The notes below the pieces were generated by a model, which had not been told where the DNA came from, ran no database searches, and saw only the letters and a program-made list of their open reading frames with translations. The position numbers and the translations under genes are program-made. From the NCBI RefSeq assembly GCF_030936135.1, contig NC_082595.1, positions 24,069,930 through 24,133,929 of the forward strand: 64,000 bases of DNA. The letters run 5' to 3'. This stretch comes from Gavia stellata (taxonomy: Eukaryota > Chordata > Aves > Gaviiformes > Gaviidae). Positions 54,325 through 64,000 of this stretch are shown here, one piece after another. Numbering within the stretch: the stretch's first letter is position 1; each line of letters opens with the position of its first letter.

Positions 54325-55968
54325 AAAATCCAAGTGTCCAGCCATTTTTCATTGTTAACAGATTACACATAGAAAAGCAGTAAATTAAGGTTTATAGAGC
54401 ATAGTGGCTCTAAATACAAAATTGCTGACCTCATTATAAAGACCAATTTTCATTTCAAAGGAAGATGTCCAATACAACCCACATGTTGCAAACTTACTAC
54501 ATCTCAAACCAGATTGTGGCATAGGATTAAATGCTACTTCAGTCCTTGGAATGTTTCCTTTGTGCATGTATGGGCTTGGAGTGGGAAACAGCAATGACAA
54601 GGGAATGGGACAAAAGAATGAGGTTACTCTCTGATTGATTTTTAAAAAATAATTCTTCCTAGAAGACCATTTTCCTGAGTGCACAGCGCTTACAGCACTT
54701 TTAAAGAACTCTCTTATCACTCCCCTTCTACTATTTTCCTTGGTTACCATCCAAATTACTACAACAAAATTATTGAACTATGCTGAATAAAGTAAGTGAA
54801 AATTATAATTCTGTGACATCCTGCATCTCAGCAAGGCACAGAGATGTTTCTGCCAATTCAAGCATGTAGCAGGTTATTTTATTTTCACATTACTGAAGCT
54901 AATATGCTTAAGTGATTCTTTCAGCTCTTTTTCTGAACATCAGTTCTGTTGTAAGCTTTTTTTAAAATTCACATTAGAGGTGGTGTTTGGTAACAGGTAA
55001 GCCTTTCAATATATTAAGAGTAAATCTTAAATTTTACAATGAGTTAATGATAAAATGGGATATGGTGAATAAAATAGAAAGATAAAGAGTTTCTGAAACA
55101 ATTATATGCTAACAAACTTAATCTGTATTCTGAGCCAAATAGGAGACTCTAATGATAAGTACCGCTACCAGGACAAGAAAAATTATGATCCTGCAAATTT
55201 CCATTCACATACTTCTTGGGGTTTTTTGTGCAAGAGAGGAATTCTACCGAATTTGTACTGAAAATGAAGTATGGGCATAAGAGTTTGAAAAACTGAGATC
55301 AAAATGTATGTATTACTGCAATTTTCCTCCTTACTTAGAAATGCTTGTCAATATTTACTACGGCTAAGTAGCTAATACATAGCAAAATAATACTAAAAGA
55401 CTAATGCTTTAATATTAACGTAAAAATAAACTTTAAATGGAGCCAAATAAAAGTAAATGCAAAAGACATTTAGAACCATTGAGAAGAAAAATATGTCCTT
55501 ATTGATCTTTTTGACCCATACAACTAAAGAGCTCTTTTGGTTCAAGCATAGGCTGGAATCCAATCAAACAGGTAACCCTTCTGATTCCTTCTCCGATTTA
55601 TTTCAAAAAACAATAATTAGGAGGAAACAGTAATTTCAGAGCACCCAACAATGCACTTAAATTACAAAGACATAAAGGTTTATGAGGTAAGACTGTAAAT
55701 TCAAATATCTGCATGTGGCAATAGTTGGATTAAACTAGAAAATATATGCCACAATCAGCCATTAACTTAAAAAAACTGTTCAAATATCCTTGGGATACAC
55801 TTTAACATATTAAACAACTTTCTGCATTGTAATTTCTAAACAAAAATGTACAGAACTTACCATTTTCCTAATGTTTCAACAGTTTCTCAAGGATAATGAC
55901 CAGGTCAGAAAGAGGTAGTCCTTTATGCATGCAAGATTCAGTAGATATCTGGCAGAATCACAAATTTA

Positions 55969-56006
55969 TCCTATAGAGATCTATGGTTCCTATAGAGATC
56001 TATGGT
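55969..56006. repeat. Perfect 19-bp tandem duplication
   Basis: TCCTATAGAGATCTATGGT occurs twice without a gap. It lies in CNST intron 1 and looks like a recent slippage or repair duplication. Confidence 0.95.
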
Positions 56007-56482
56007 TCAATGCAGGCAAGTGCTAAGCTAAAGTAAATAAAAATATGAAGAAAAGTGTACCATTTCTAGTATATGAAGAATGTCAGGGGCATTTTGGCTT
56101 TACTTAGCAAACACTCCTCTGAATAATCTCAGTTACTCCGAACAGCCCATTCAAAGATGACCCTAGCACTCCTGAGTGCTCTGAGTGGCAACAAAAAAAT
56201 CCAAAATTCTTTAATTAACCTTAAAATATATGGAATACAACATGGTAATATAGTAACTATACCTAACCTTTCTGTGGCCATAGCTTTCAATAAACTTTTA
56301 TAAGGAATACTGAATTAGGACATTATTAAACACTTGCTCTAAGAAAACCAAGTTCTGCTCGATGTTCTAAAAGTTCTATGAATTACTGAATTATCAGACT
56401 AATTAGTAAGAGAGGGAAAAAAGCTATTAAAAACATACAGTCCAGTTTAAAAATGGATTGAGGTCTATCCCATCATCCAGCT

Positions 56483-56600
56483 GAATCATAGAATCACAGA
56501 ATCACTAAAATTGGAAAAGACCTGCAAGATCATCAAGTCCAACCATCAACCCAACACCACCATGAACAGTATGTCCATTTCCCTTAAGGCACAGGGAAGA
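56483..56600 (-). mobile_element. CR1-family 3' end, minus orientation
   Basis: The segment begins AATCATAGAATCACAGAATC and continues AATTGGAAAAGACCTGCAAG and ATCATCAAGTCCAACCATC, the reverse complement of the common avian CR1 3' end. It is short and 5' truncated. Confidence 0.85.
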
Positions 56601-56844
56601 CTATTAGAGCACTAAGTGTAAAAGAGCAGAGTATTTACAAATAAATTGCGGATATGAAGAACTGCTACATTCGACAAGGCATTCGCAATATTTCCTAAAA
56701 TCAGCCCAGCCCCTCTTCATGCCACATGCAGATCCGCCAAACAGAATAGCAAAGCCACAATTTTCTGTCCCGCGTTCTGTTTAATATATGTCAAACAAAA
56801 TGACTTTGTTTAGTAAGTAGGCACGTGTTAGTTTCACACTTTAC

Positions 56845-56930
56845 AAACAAAGAAACAAGATGTAAGAAATTAAGCAATTTGTACAAAATAATACAGAAAG
56901 TCTACTTTTGAGCCGTTAATTTGAAGACCA
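56845..56930 (-). repeat. Possible MIR-type SINE fragment
   Basis: TTTACAAACAAAGAAACAAG and AGAAATTAAGCAATTTGTAC then ACAGAAAGTCTAC resemble the reverse MIR core, strongly diverged. Confidence 0.4.
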
Positions 56931-57705
56931 GTCTACTTTGTGATTACCAGATCACTCTTGCCTTCTGCACAAACTCGGCAGGGGCAGGGAAACACATTTG
57001 GAGTTCCCCAGAACTCCATCACAGTGCGGCCACTCACCTGCCACCGACAGGTTTTAGCACAGTATCCCTGAAGGATGAACTCCAGTTTTGCAGAACTTGA
57101 ATACGTTTTGAAGATGGACCTAAAGCTATGTCTCATTAAGGCATGTGGGAAACGGTTGAAAGGACAATGTCGCTCCTACTGAATTGCTGGTTTTACCTAA
57201 AACGTAATTGCAAGATGGTATTGAGCAGAAAGAAGCCGACAAGGAGTGATGTCGGAGATATGCTGGAGCAGGATCCTGCACCTGCTGAGGGCGGCAGGGT
57301 GATACAAAGAACCGAGTCCCGAAGTGACTATTTAGCTGCGGACGCGGAGATCAAAGACTCCCGTGAAACACTCAGGCAAACCTCAAACTAAATACGTAGC
57401 TCCTGGGACTTCCACTAACAAACCGAGCAGACATCGCTCCATCAGCGCCCGGCAGAGCGTTTCTTGCCGGCCGAAGCCTCCCCCCTCCTGAACGGCCAAC
57501 CGCCGCCACACGTCTTATTCCCTCCGTTTTGCTCCAGGGGTACCGCTCCCGGTGAAGGAGCCGCAGCGCCGGCGCCTGCCATGCCGGCTGAGGCGGACAG
57601 CGAGCTCAGCCCGCCCGGTACCGGCATTCCCCCCGCCGCGCACCGCGGCCGTTTTCTCGCCACCCGCGCGCGCGCGCTCCCTCGCCTCACGGAGGAGCTC
57701 CGCCG

Positions 57706-57797
57706 CCGCCGGGCGGGCGGCGGGAAGGTGCCGTCCCCGCCGCCTCGCCTTAAGGAGGGGCGGCGGGGACGGCATCTTTCCGCCGCCCGCCCGGCGG
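57706..57797. repeat. 92-bp near-perfect palindrome in the CpG island
   Basis: Two 46-bp arms meet at CCTTAAGG (centre between 57751 and 57752) with no spacer and 42 of 46 positions complementary. It lies about 120 bp downstream of the inferred CNST exon 1 donor, so it would form a long hairpin in CNST pre-mRNA. The same structure creates the look-alike frames seen on both strands here. Confidence 0.9.
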
Positions 57798-57920
57798 CCC
57801 TCACCCCATCGTAGCTCCCGGTCGCGACCGGGGCGAGCGGAAGGCGGCGGCGGCACGCGGCACCAGGGGAAACATCGCCCCTTCCCCTCCTCCTCTCAGG
57901 GACAAGACCGGTCAGCTCAC

Positions 57921-58041
57921 CTCAGCTCTGCTGCGGCTCGGGCGGCCGGGACCCGCCAGCCGGCATGGCGTGGAGGTGAGGGGGATGGCCCTGCCGCGCC
58001 GCCGCTGCCGCAGGCTCCCGGCGGTGCAGGGCTGGCACCAT
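57921..58041 (-). other. CNST: Probable non-coding first exon of CNST (3' part), with an upstream ORF
   Basis: A strong donor, CTGAG followed by GTGAGC, lies at 57921/57920 on the minus strand inside the CpG island, about 14 kb upstream of the exon with the start codon. The minus strand from ATG at 58041 is open for 39 codons and stops with TGA at 57924-57922, one base before the donor. The transcription start is not visible and is probably at about 58050-58110. That this donor joins the 43968 acceptor is inference. Confidence 0.55.
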
Positions 58042-58077
58042 AGAGACGTCGGCGGGACGAGAGACCTCCAACGATAG

Positions 58078-58122
58078 AGCGGAAGGGCGCTAGAGAGTCC
58101 GGGGAGAGGCGGAAGTGACGCG
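58078..58122. promoter_or_regulatory. Tandem ETS/GABP-type sites in the shared promoter
   Basis: Two GGAA cores lie at 58081 (GAGCGGAAGG) and 58111 (GGCGGAAGTGACG), 30 bp apart and in the same orientation. The second merges into TGACG, giving an ETS-CRE-like composite. NRF-2/GABP control of human TFB2M is established; its use here is inferred. Confidence 0.6.
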
Positions 58123-58187
58123 CCCGTTGCCGCGGCGATCACGCACCTGGCGCTTGCTCGCGTGGGGCCGGTGGCGGCGGCGTAGGG

Positions 58188-58512
58188 ATGCTTGCAGGCC
58201 GGGCCCCGCCGAGCACTGTGGATTGCTGCCGCCGCTTCCTGGCGGCGGCTCTGGTGGCGGGGCTGCGGCCGCTGCTGTGCGGGCTGCCGCCGTGCTGGGC
58301 GACGGCGAGACGGGCGGCGGGGCAGTGGCCGAGCCCGGGCCTACGGGTGCCGGAGGCGGCAGAGGCGGAACGGCTGGTGCAGCAGATGCAGCGGCCTGGC
58401 GTGCCACTCCGCCGCTTCATCGCCTGCCCGCAGCTGGCGCGCACCGTGCAGCGCTGCCTGCAGGTCGGAGCCAGCCCTGGCCCCCAGCCTGTCCTGCTCG
58501 AGTGCGCAGCCG
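58188..58512 (+). CDS. TFB2M: TFB2M exon 1 (residues 1-108)
   Basis: It is 325 nt of coding sequence with donor GCAGCCG followed by GTAAGC. It encodes the presumed mitochondrial presequence, then RRFIACPQLARTVQRCL and the start of the SAM-binding motif (LLECAA). The frame is strongly GC-biased because it sits in the CpG island, which also opens long chance frames on both strands. Confidence 0.95.
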
Positions 58513-61500
58513 GTAAGCTGCCCCGAGGCTCCTGCTGTCCTCCACTCGCCTTCCCGCTGCACGCCGGCGGTGCGCCCCTCCGGCACTCGGCCGTCCCCGG
58601 GGCTGCCGGCACGCGGCGCTGCTCGGCGTGCCCCAGTGACCTTGCGGGGTCAGCGTGAGCTGGCGCTCTCGCCACCGGCCGTAACGGGCCCCCGGCCCTG
58701 CTCTCCCAGGACCGCGGAGAGGTGGTGCTGGGAGAAGGGGACAACAAGGCCCTGTCTCTCCCGGGCTTTCGGGCGAGGGTGGTGGCTCCGTTGCGTGACG
58801 GCGCTGCTCGGGCCCGCCGGGGCGGGATCTCTGCTGGGGGCTGCCCCGGCCCGCCGGCCGCCGCCCTGGTGTGTCCTCCCAGGGCGGGCGTTGGCGACCG
58901 GCAAGTCTGTCTGGGTGTCGCGGCAGTGCGGTATGCCTGGGGCAGGCGGCGGCGGGGTCCGTTTATACAGAGCTTGGGGGGGGTGAGTTGAGTCTGGAGA
59001 CTTGAGTCACTGGCCTTAAAACTTTGCTATAGAGTAAGTAGAGATGTAAATTTCTGTCTAGGTAATATTTTTGGTTTTGTAGGCAAACTCTGTCAGTAAA
59101 AGCACGCCTGAGACTTTGGGCCATTACATAGATAGCCCTCTGCAGTTACTTAAATGGTTGGGTTTTTTTAGATTTCTGCAGAGGGTATTTTACCTGTAGA
59201 CATAATATGGTTACGGTTTCAAAGTATATTTCAGTTGGCAGGAGAAAAAGTAGTAGAAATATTTGAAACATTATATCTAATGTTCCTCAGTATCTAATTG
59301 TAATGCTGTGCTTAGTGTAATTCAGTGAGCAATCTCAGGCAGTCTCTGTGTAAATCTTTTTTCTAACTCTTGTTTTGAAGTGTGTTTAAACAAAGACAAG
59401 TTATCTCCTGTTGAAAGTGGTATTTCCCATGTGTTGTGTTGGGAAAATCACTAAAGGAAATCACTTAGAAAAAAAATGCACTTAATTTTTTTTTAATTTT
59501 TTTTTTATTTTCCCCCTTCAGGTCCTGGAATCTTGACCCGAACTCTGCTCAATGCAGGTGTTAGAGTGGTAGCTCTAGAAAGTAACTCGGCTTTTCTTCC
59601 AAACTTACAGGTACACTTCTGATTTGGTAGCACATTTCTAAAACTTAATTAAAGGGAAAATAAGAAATTAACTTTTACAATTATGTAATAACTGTTGGAT
59701 TAAAAAGGAATTAGCCAGTGATCGTTACTTGTAACATCTGAAATAATGCTTAATAATAGGAAGTACTGTTTGATTTTACATTGCACATTCAGCAGCAGAC
59801 TGTTTTGTAAGTGACTAATTTGACATTTTGTGTATGTAGGAATGCAGGTTCATAGTCTTCCTATGAATAGTTTAATGCATAAATTTGAGGCTAATACTAA
59901 TCAGTCATTGTAGTTGTGTATGTTTAAGCAAGATGTCTGTATGTAGCTTTCAGAAATCTGTAAAAATAGTCTTGGTTATTCTGATTATCTTATGGTATTA
60001 TTTAATCTGTTGTCCTGCAATTGACTGGTAATATTAAGACACTTACGTGTGTTGTCTTCTCCTGTTCACCTTGGCTTTGCATGGATTTAAAAGTGGTCAG
60101 ACACAGAGCTGCAGAAGTTGCACTAGAAGGGTTGTGTTACAATGCTGTAAACTAGAGGTTTGGAACCAAAGACTCTCACCTGACTTAAAATGTGTATGAA
60201 AGGCATTCTCTCTGCATATGTGAAGAATCCCAGTTGAAAATCATTAAATGCAGTCGTTTGCTTAGTTGAGTATAGCTTTTTTTGCAAAACATTGTGGAAC
60301 ATCGTACTAATTTAAGAGTGTGTTTCAAAGCTCCAGCTGAACAGCACAAAAAATGTCAAAATGCCCTGCACTATGAAGGAAGCTATTTTTATCAGCTGTA
60401 AGAAGCAGCTCTGAGATTTGACTCTTGATGACTGGGTAACAATTTTAGGTAGTGCTTGAACATTTTTTTTGTTTGGGTTGGGTGTTTTGCAAGACAGGTT
60501 ACTGCATCCAGATTTCTTTAACTGAAACTAATTTTATTCAGTCCCTAGAGAATAGCCTAGATGGACAATTAAAGGTAATTTATGGTGACTTCTTCAGACT
60601 GGATCCTTTGGTGTCTGGAACAGTGAAACCACCTGCTATGTGTTCTGACAAACTTTTTGAAACCATGGGTGTAGCAGCAGTTCCTTGGAGGGCAGGTATA
60701 TGATCACACATTACAAATACATTTGAAGGGTGCATAGGCAGTTTGGCAAAATCTTTGGGATTTGCTTGAGGTATATGTTCTATTTAATATATATGCTGGA
60801 TTAATGGATATTATTTCCTACATTTAAGCTTGTTTAGGTTTTTGATAGCTTTAAAAACCCCTTGTGGCAATATGAAATCTCAGCTATTTGCTTGTCTTTA
60901 TTAAAGGTTTAGCCTAATGAAAACTGGACTTAGCTTTGACTAAATCTTGAATTGTATTCATTCTTAAACAACATGAACTGACAGGAGTTTCTTTTCTTAA
61001 TTGTTTATAGTTTAGACATTGGCATTAATGAGATTGTCTAGTATGTATTGCAAAATTTAAAAGATACTTTTGCACACTGTTGGAACAGATGTACCTGTGA
61101 AAATTTTTGGAATCTTACCACAAAGAAAGGAAAGGAACACACTTTGGAGGCTTCTTTTTGCCCTGTATGAATGCAGTTCCATATACAGATATGGAAGAGT
61201 AGAACTCAACATCTTTATAAGTGAAAAAGAGTACAAGGTATGTGTAAGAGATTTTACAGGTAGTAAAGAATAAGTAGTGCTTCACACAACACAAAAACAT
61301 TTATATTGTATAGTTAATGTTTTTGCTAGTGAATTTCTTTTTCCGCCAGAATTTTTAAGTCTTGTCTGTTTCCTACTTGTTCTCTTTATGCAGTAGTAGC
61401 ATTGTCAAGAAATGTTCTGTTGTCACATAACCACAAACCTTACAAATCTTACAAATGTGAAGGGTGGACCTTGAGAAGGATATGCAGCAGCAGATTAGCT

Positions 61501-62895
61501 GCTTTCCATTGTAACTTGTGAGGTGCTTAAATTCTGTAACGTGCTTTTGCAACAAAATTGTTTATTAGTTGCAGGTAATAGTCAATGAAGACTGAATTCA
61601 AAATGCCTCATGAAGAGGTTTCTGAGTTACTAAATACCATACTCGGTGAGATGCACTTGCCCTGTTGAGCGACTTTTTTATGCCATACTGAGAAAACTGA
61701 GGCAAAATATGGGTAATTTACATACCTTTTTATTAAGGTTCTATACACTAAGGTGCTGAGCAGCTTTCTGGGTTATGTGTTCCTAATTAACACTGTCCCA
61801 AACCTCTAGAACTGTGATTATAGTTCAGGGGTACCTTTTCTTTCTGTGACACTGTGAGGTTCATACAGAGCTACAAACCTTTAATTACTTGAATTAAGCA
61901 AAGGCTTCCAGGTGTGCTTACACAACCTGTGTTGTGTCTAACAACCTACTGGAAAAAATTAAAAGTCTTAAGTATATTCTTCTGCGAAATGACAGGTTGG
62001 ACACCACTGAAATATCCACTTAAATGGTATGTTTTCAGTTGCCAAATTTTTGAGCAAATAGGGGGCAGCCTATTCATTTAATGCAGTCACTGTCTCTTTA
62101 AGTTTTCTGGTTTTATTGTGAACCCTGTTAAATGAGAGTTGTATACCTAAATAAAAGCAATTCGAACCTTCTTTTTGTTTTTTTTTGGTTGATCATATGA
62201 TGAAGCTCTCTAAATCTATTATGAGAAATTAAATCTCCCTGCTACAATTTACTTTGTCCTGTTTGAGAATAACCACAAGTTTTTCTTTTTTTCCTGCCCT
62301 AAGAGTTGTCTGACCTGTAATTTTGATCACGATGATGACGGCACGAGCTGCTTAATGTTCAATGAGGTCACCTGATGTTTGGCTTACTCTGATTCTGTGT
62401 CTTATTGGGATTATTATCTTATCAGTGTGAGCTGATAACTCTGCCCATGTTATGGTTTTTATACAAAACATGATCCCTGTTTCTTTTCTGTGTGAAACTT
62501 CTCTGCCTTAAAAGGGACCAGAAAGTATAAGCTGGAAATTGCTTTACAGTTCAGTTATCCAAATAACTGCTGCGAAGAAATACTTAGACTGCCATAATGC
62601 CTTCTAATCGTGTGTTCTGACAAGATGTACTAAATTAGCACAAAGTATGTATTTGAGACCTAATGTAACTTTGCCTTGGAATTTTAGACGTAACTATTTC
62701 TTACCACTTGTTTTATATATATATATATATATAAGGATTTTGCTTAGATAAAGAAGCAATCTTAGTTTTTGCAACAAAAATGCTCTTTCTTTGCCATTTT
62801 CTTAGGTATTAACAGCAAAGCCTGGGGAAACGAGGGCTTACCAAGCACTTACTGTACTTTGGCAAATAGGATGTGAAATTCAGCTACTGCACATG
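58188..62895 (+). CDS. TFB2M: Mitochondrial transcription factor B2, first five coding exons (3' part off the window)
   Basis: Exons 58188-58512, 59522-59610, 60542-60695, 61089-61237 and 62806-62895 join in phase with GT-AG borders to give 269 residues. The protein belongs to the KsgA/Dim1 rRNA adenine dimethylase family. With POLRMT and TFAM it melts mitochondrial promoters to start transcription in the matrix. The N-terminus (about 1-48) is rich in Arg, Ala and Leu with one acidic residue, as in mitochondrial targeting peptides. The SAM-binding motif is LLECAAGPGIL (103-113), strand 2 ends VVALES (124-129), and GDFFRLDP (153-160) follows. The catalytic NLPY-type motif has become GILPQ (197-201), as expected of the B2 paralog. 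Start choice: first ATG in the frame, with G at -3. The C-terminal third (after LLHM) is beyond the right edge. Confidence 0.97.
58513..59521 (+). other. TFB2M: TFB2M intron 1
   Basis: About 1 kb. The first 480 bp are still CpG island, then composition becomes AT-rich, with a long T-rich polypyrimidine tract before the acceptor. Confidence 0.9.
59522..59610 (+). CDS. TFB2M: TFB2M exon 2 (residues 109-138)
   Basis: It is an 89-nt exon with acceptor CCCCCTTCAG and donor TTACAG followed by GTACAC. It encodes PGILTRTLLNAG and VVALESNSAFLPNLQ, the glycine-rich loop and the acidic ribose-binding strand end of the methyltransferase fold. Confidence 0.96.
59611..60541 (+). other. TFB2M: TFB2M intron 2
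   Basis: About 930 bp of AT-rich sequence. Nothing else is recognised. Confidence 0.9.
60542..60695 (+). CDS. TFB2M: TFB2M exon 3 (residues 139-189)
   Basis: It is a 154-nt exon with acceptor TTATTCAG and donor GGGCAG followed by GTATAT. It encodes SLENSLDGQLKVIYGDFF, VKPPAM and GVAAVPWRA, following human TFB2M (KPPAMSS, AVPWTA). Confidence 0.96.
60696..61088 (+). other. TFB2M: TFB2M intron 3
   Basis: 393 bp of AT-rich sequence. Nothing else is recognised. Confidence 0.9.
61089..61237 (+). CDS. TFB2M: TFB2M exon 4 (residues 190-239)
   Basis: It is a 149-nt exon with acceptor GGAACAG and donor TACAAG followed by GTATGT. It encodes VPVKIFGILPQRKER, TLWRLLFALYECSSIYRYGR and VELNIFISEKEY. This holds the degenerate motif IV and the following helix. 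Confidence 0.96.
61238..62805 (+). other. TFB2M: TFB2M intron 4
   Basis: About 1.6 kb, AT-rich, with the (TA)10 tract close to the acceptor. No mobile element can be named. Confidence 0.85.
62714..62733. repeat. (TA)10 microsatellite
   Basis: Ten TA units lie in TFB2M intron 4, about 70 bp before exon 5. A shorter (AT)n follows an A-run at about 1516-1538. Confidence 0.95.
62806..62895 (+). CDS. TFB2M: TFB2M exon 5 (residues 240-269)
   Basis: It is a 90-nt exon with acceptor TTTTCTTAG and donor CACATG followed by GTAAGT, phase 0 to 0. It encodes AKPGETRAYQALTVLWQ and CEIQLLHM (human SVIWQLACEIKVLHM). The next exon was not found in the remaining 1.1 kb. Confidence 0.95.
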
Positions 62896-63867
62896 GTAAG
62901 TTTTCTTGTACCAGTTGACATGGTCTAATGCTATGGATGTGTTTTTAGAAAAGGGTTTGTAGTGTTTTGCTATTGTAAACTAATTGGAAGCTAATTTGAT
63001 GTTTAAATTAGTTGGAGAACTGTTGAAAACTTTGGGATGTAAACCTGATACAGTCATGTTTTGTGTCAAACTCTTTCACTTAAGCAGCATCATTATTAAC
63101 TGTGATGTCAGTATTTTCATTACAAGCCACTGTACTCAAAAACATTTATTCTTAGAAGCTGGTAGATAAGAAAGAGTTGTTTGCGTAACAGATAAGTCTT
63201 TGCCATCTTGCTAGGGGTTGTGTGAAACTAGAAGACTGCTCTTCCAATCTGTCGCAGTCTGCTCTTTGTTACGTCCTCCGCATTTTGTCATCATGTACGC
63301 TTTTGACTTCTTGAGCTATGTTCAGTAGAAATATGTTTTTCAGTCTTGCTGCCTTTATGTTCCAAGCAGGCCTGCTTCTCCCGCTAGTCAATAACTATCT
63401 CATCTTGTCAAACATACTATGGTTTATTTTTAAAAAGTTTTATGTTGTTCCCCCACCTCCCCATGAGCACATGGCCATCAACTTTCACTTACTTTATGCT
63501 TTTTAGATTTATCTTTGTTTGTGCTCTGTTTTTCTAGGAACCTACCTTCATAGTTTAAATGTTTTGCTAATCTAAAATTAAAAGTTTCGCTATCTATTGT
63601 CTTCCAAATACCTTATACCACAAGGGATATATTAAGGTAAATATTTAAGGAGTTGAAGAATAAGATGATTCTCAGGGGACCTATTATATATGCATGCCCT
63701 AGTTGTGCAGTGCTTGCTATACATCTGCTTGTAGCTACTTCAGGAGGCAAGTTATTGAGCTGGTGGGACTTTTGTTTGGACTCAGTATAGCCGCTCTTAT
63801 GGTCAGCTGTCAGTTTTTGGATTTGGTTCAAATTTTGAACTTGAAACCAATAGGCAGCCCCACTAAT
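62896..63867 (+). other. TFB2M: TFB2M intron 5, left part
   Basis: About 1 kb with no exon matching the next part of TFB2M. It is followed by the CR1 ORF2 fragment at the window edge. Confidence 0.85.
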
Positions 63868-64000
63868 GTATGGTAATACATTAGTATAGGAAGCCTACAG
63901 AAGGTGGAAGCAAGGACAGCTAGCCTGGGAGGAATACAGAGAAATTGTCCATGCAGCCAGGGATCGGGTTAGGAAAGCTAAAGCCCTGAAAAAATTGAAT
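63868..64000 (+). mobile_element. CR1 LINE ORF2 fragment running off the right edge
   Basis: A frame open to the window end encodes [20 protein letters not shown] followed by [11 protein letters not shown]. This is the linker between endonuclease and reverse transcriptase in CR1 ORF2. It is in TFB2M intron 5, sense orientation, and better preserved than the other CR1 copies here. Confidence 0.85.

Larger units (their letters stand above)
43969..57920 (-). other. CNST: Large CNST 5' intron (about 14 kb)
   Basis: Inferred between the CpG-island exon and the exon with the start codon. It holds CR1 copies (45200, 56483), MIR fragments, two G4-type tracts and the 19-bp duplication. A further 5' UTR exon cannot be excluded. 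The last 500 bp are CpG-rich and include the 92-bp palindrome. Confidence 0.65.
57420..58900. promoter_or_regulatory. CpG island with CNST-TFB2M bidirectional promoter
   Basis: The base composition changes abruptly from AT-rich to very GC- and CpG-rich over about 1.5 kb. The island covers the inferred CNST exon 1 and TFB2M exon 1, whose TFB2M start codon is only 267 bp from the CNST donor. No TATA box is evident. It fits a divergent housekeeping promoter. Confidence 0.88.

Noticed and set aside
57442-58986. Several long open frames on both strands of the CpG island (up to 264 codons)
   Set aside because: High GC removes stop codons. Only the frame starting at 58188 continues in phase into conserved TFB2M exons.
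61667-61720. GAGAAAACTGAGGCAAAATATGG, reminiscent of a MIR core
   Set aside because: Too short and without flanking similarity.
1-64000. Search for tRNA, rRNA, CRISPR, phage or bacterial features
   Set aside because: None seen; composition, splice structure and repeats are those of a vertebrate chromosome.

Overview
The window is nuclear DNA from a bird or close sauropsid relative. The evidence is CR1 LINE fragments with the ATTCTATG-like 3' end typical of Aves, sparse old MIR-type SINEs, an avian-style solo LTR, and two well-conserved vertebrate genes with fairly short introns. No bacterial, phage, CRISPR or operon-type structure is visible. Most short ORFs in the window are chance or antisense frames.

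Two genes are arranged head to head around one CpG island at about 57.4-58.9 kb. Leftward on the minus strand runs CNST (consortin, the connexin-sorting and PP1-binding membrane protein). I could follow its coding sequence through ten coding exons with consistent splice phases, from the start codon at 43918 to the stop at 10407. It sums to 2160 nt, or 719 residues, close to the human length of about 725. A non-coding first exon probably lies in the CpG island. Rightward on the plus strand runs TFB2M (mitochondrial transcription factor B2). Its first five coding exons (58188-62895, 269 residues) are present and the rest lies beyond the right edge. The CNST-TFB2M divergent pair matches the arrangement on human chromosome 1q44. 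Human TFB2M is known to be controlled by NRF-1 and NRF-2/GABP, and two GGAA (ETS-type) sites 30 bp apart lie between the genes.

Layout: 1-10.4 kb is CNST 3' flank with old MIR and CR1 pieces. 10.4-43.9 kb holds the CNST coding exons and introns, including a 530-bp solo LTR and an eroded CR1 with ORF1-esterase and endonuclease traces. 44-57.9 kb is the large 5' intron of CNST with another CR1, MIRs and G4-forming tracts. 57.4-58.9 kb is the CpG island and shared promoter. 58.2-64 kb is TFB2M, with a CR1 ORF2 fragment entering at the right edge.

I found no convincing undescribed system. The points most worth a second look are a near-perfect 92-bp palindrome just inside CNST intron 1, two 36-nt exon-like intervals that would introduce a stop if spliced after the 31-nt exon, a 39-codon upstream ORF that ends one base before the inferred exon 1 donor, and a clean SILK plus RVxF PP1-docking pair in one exon.
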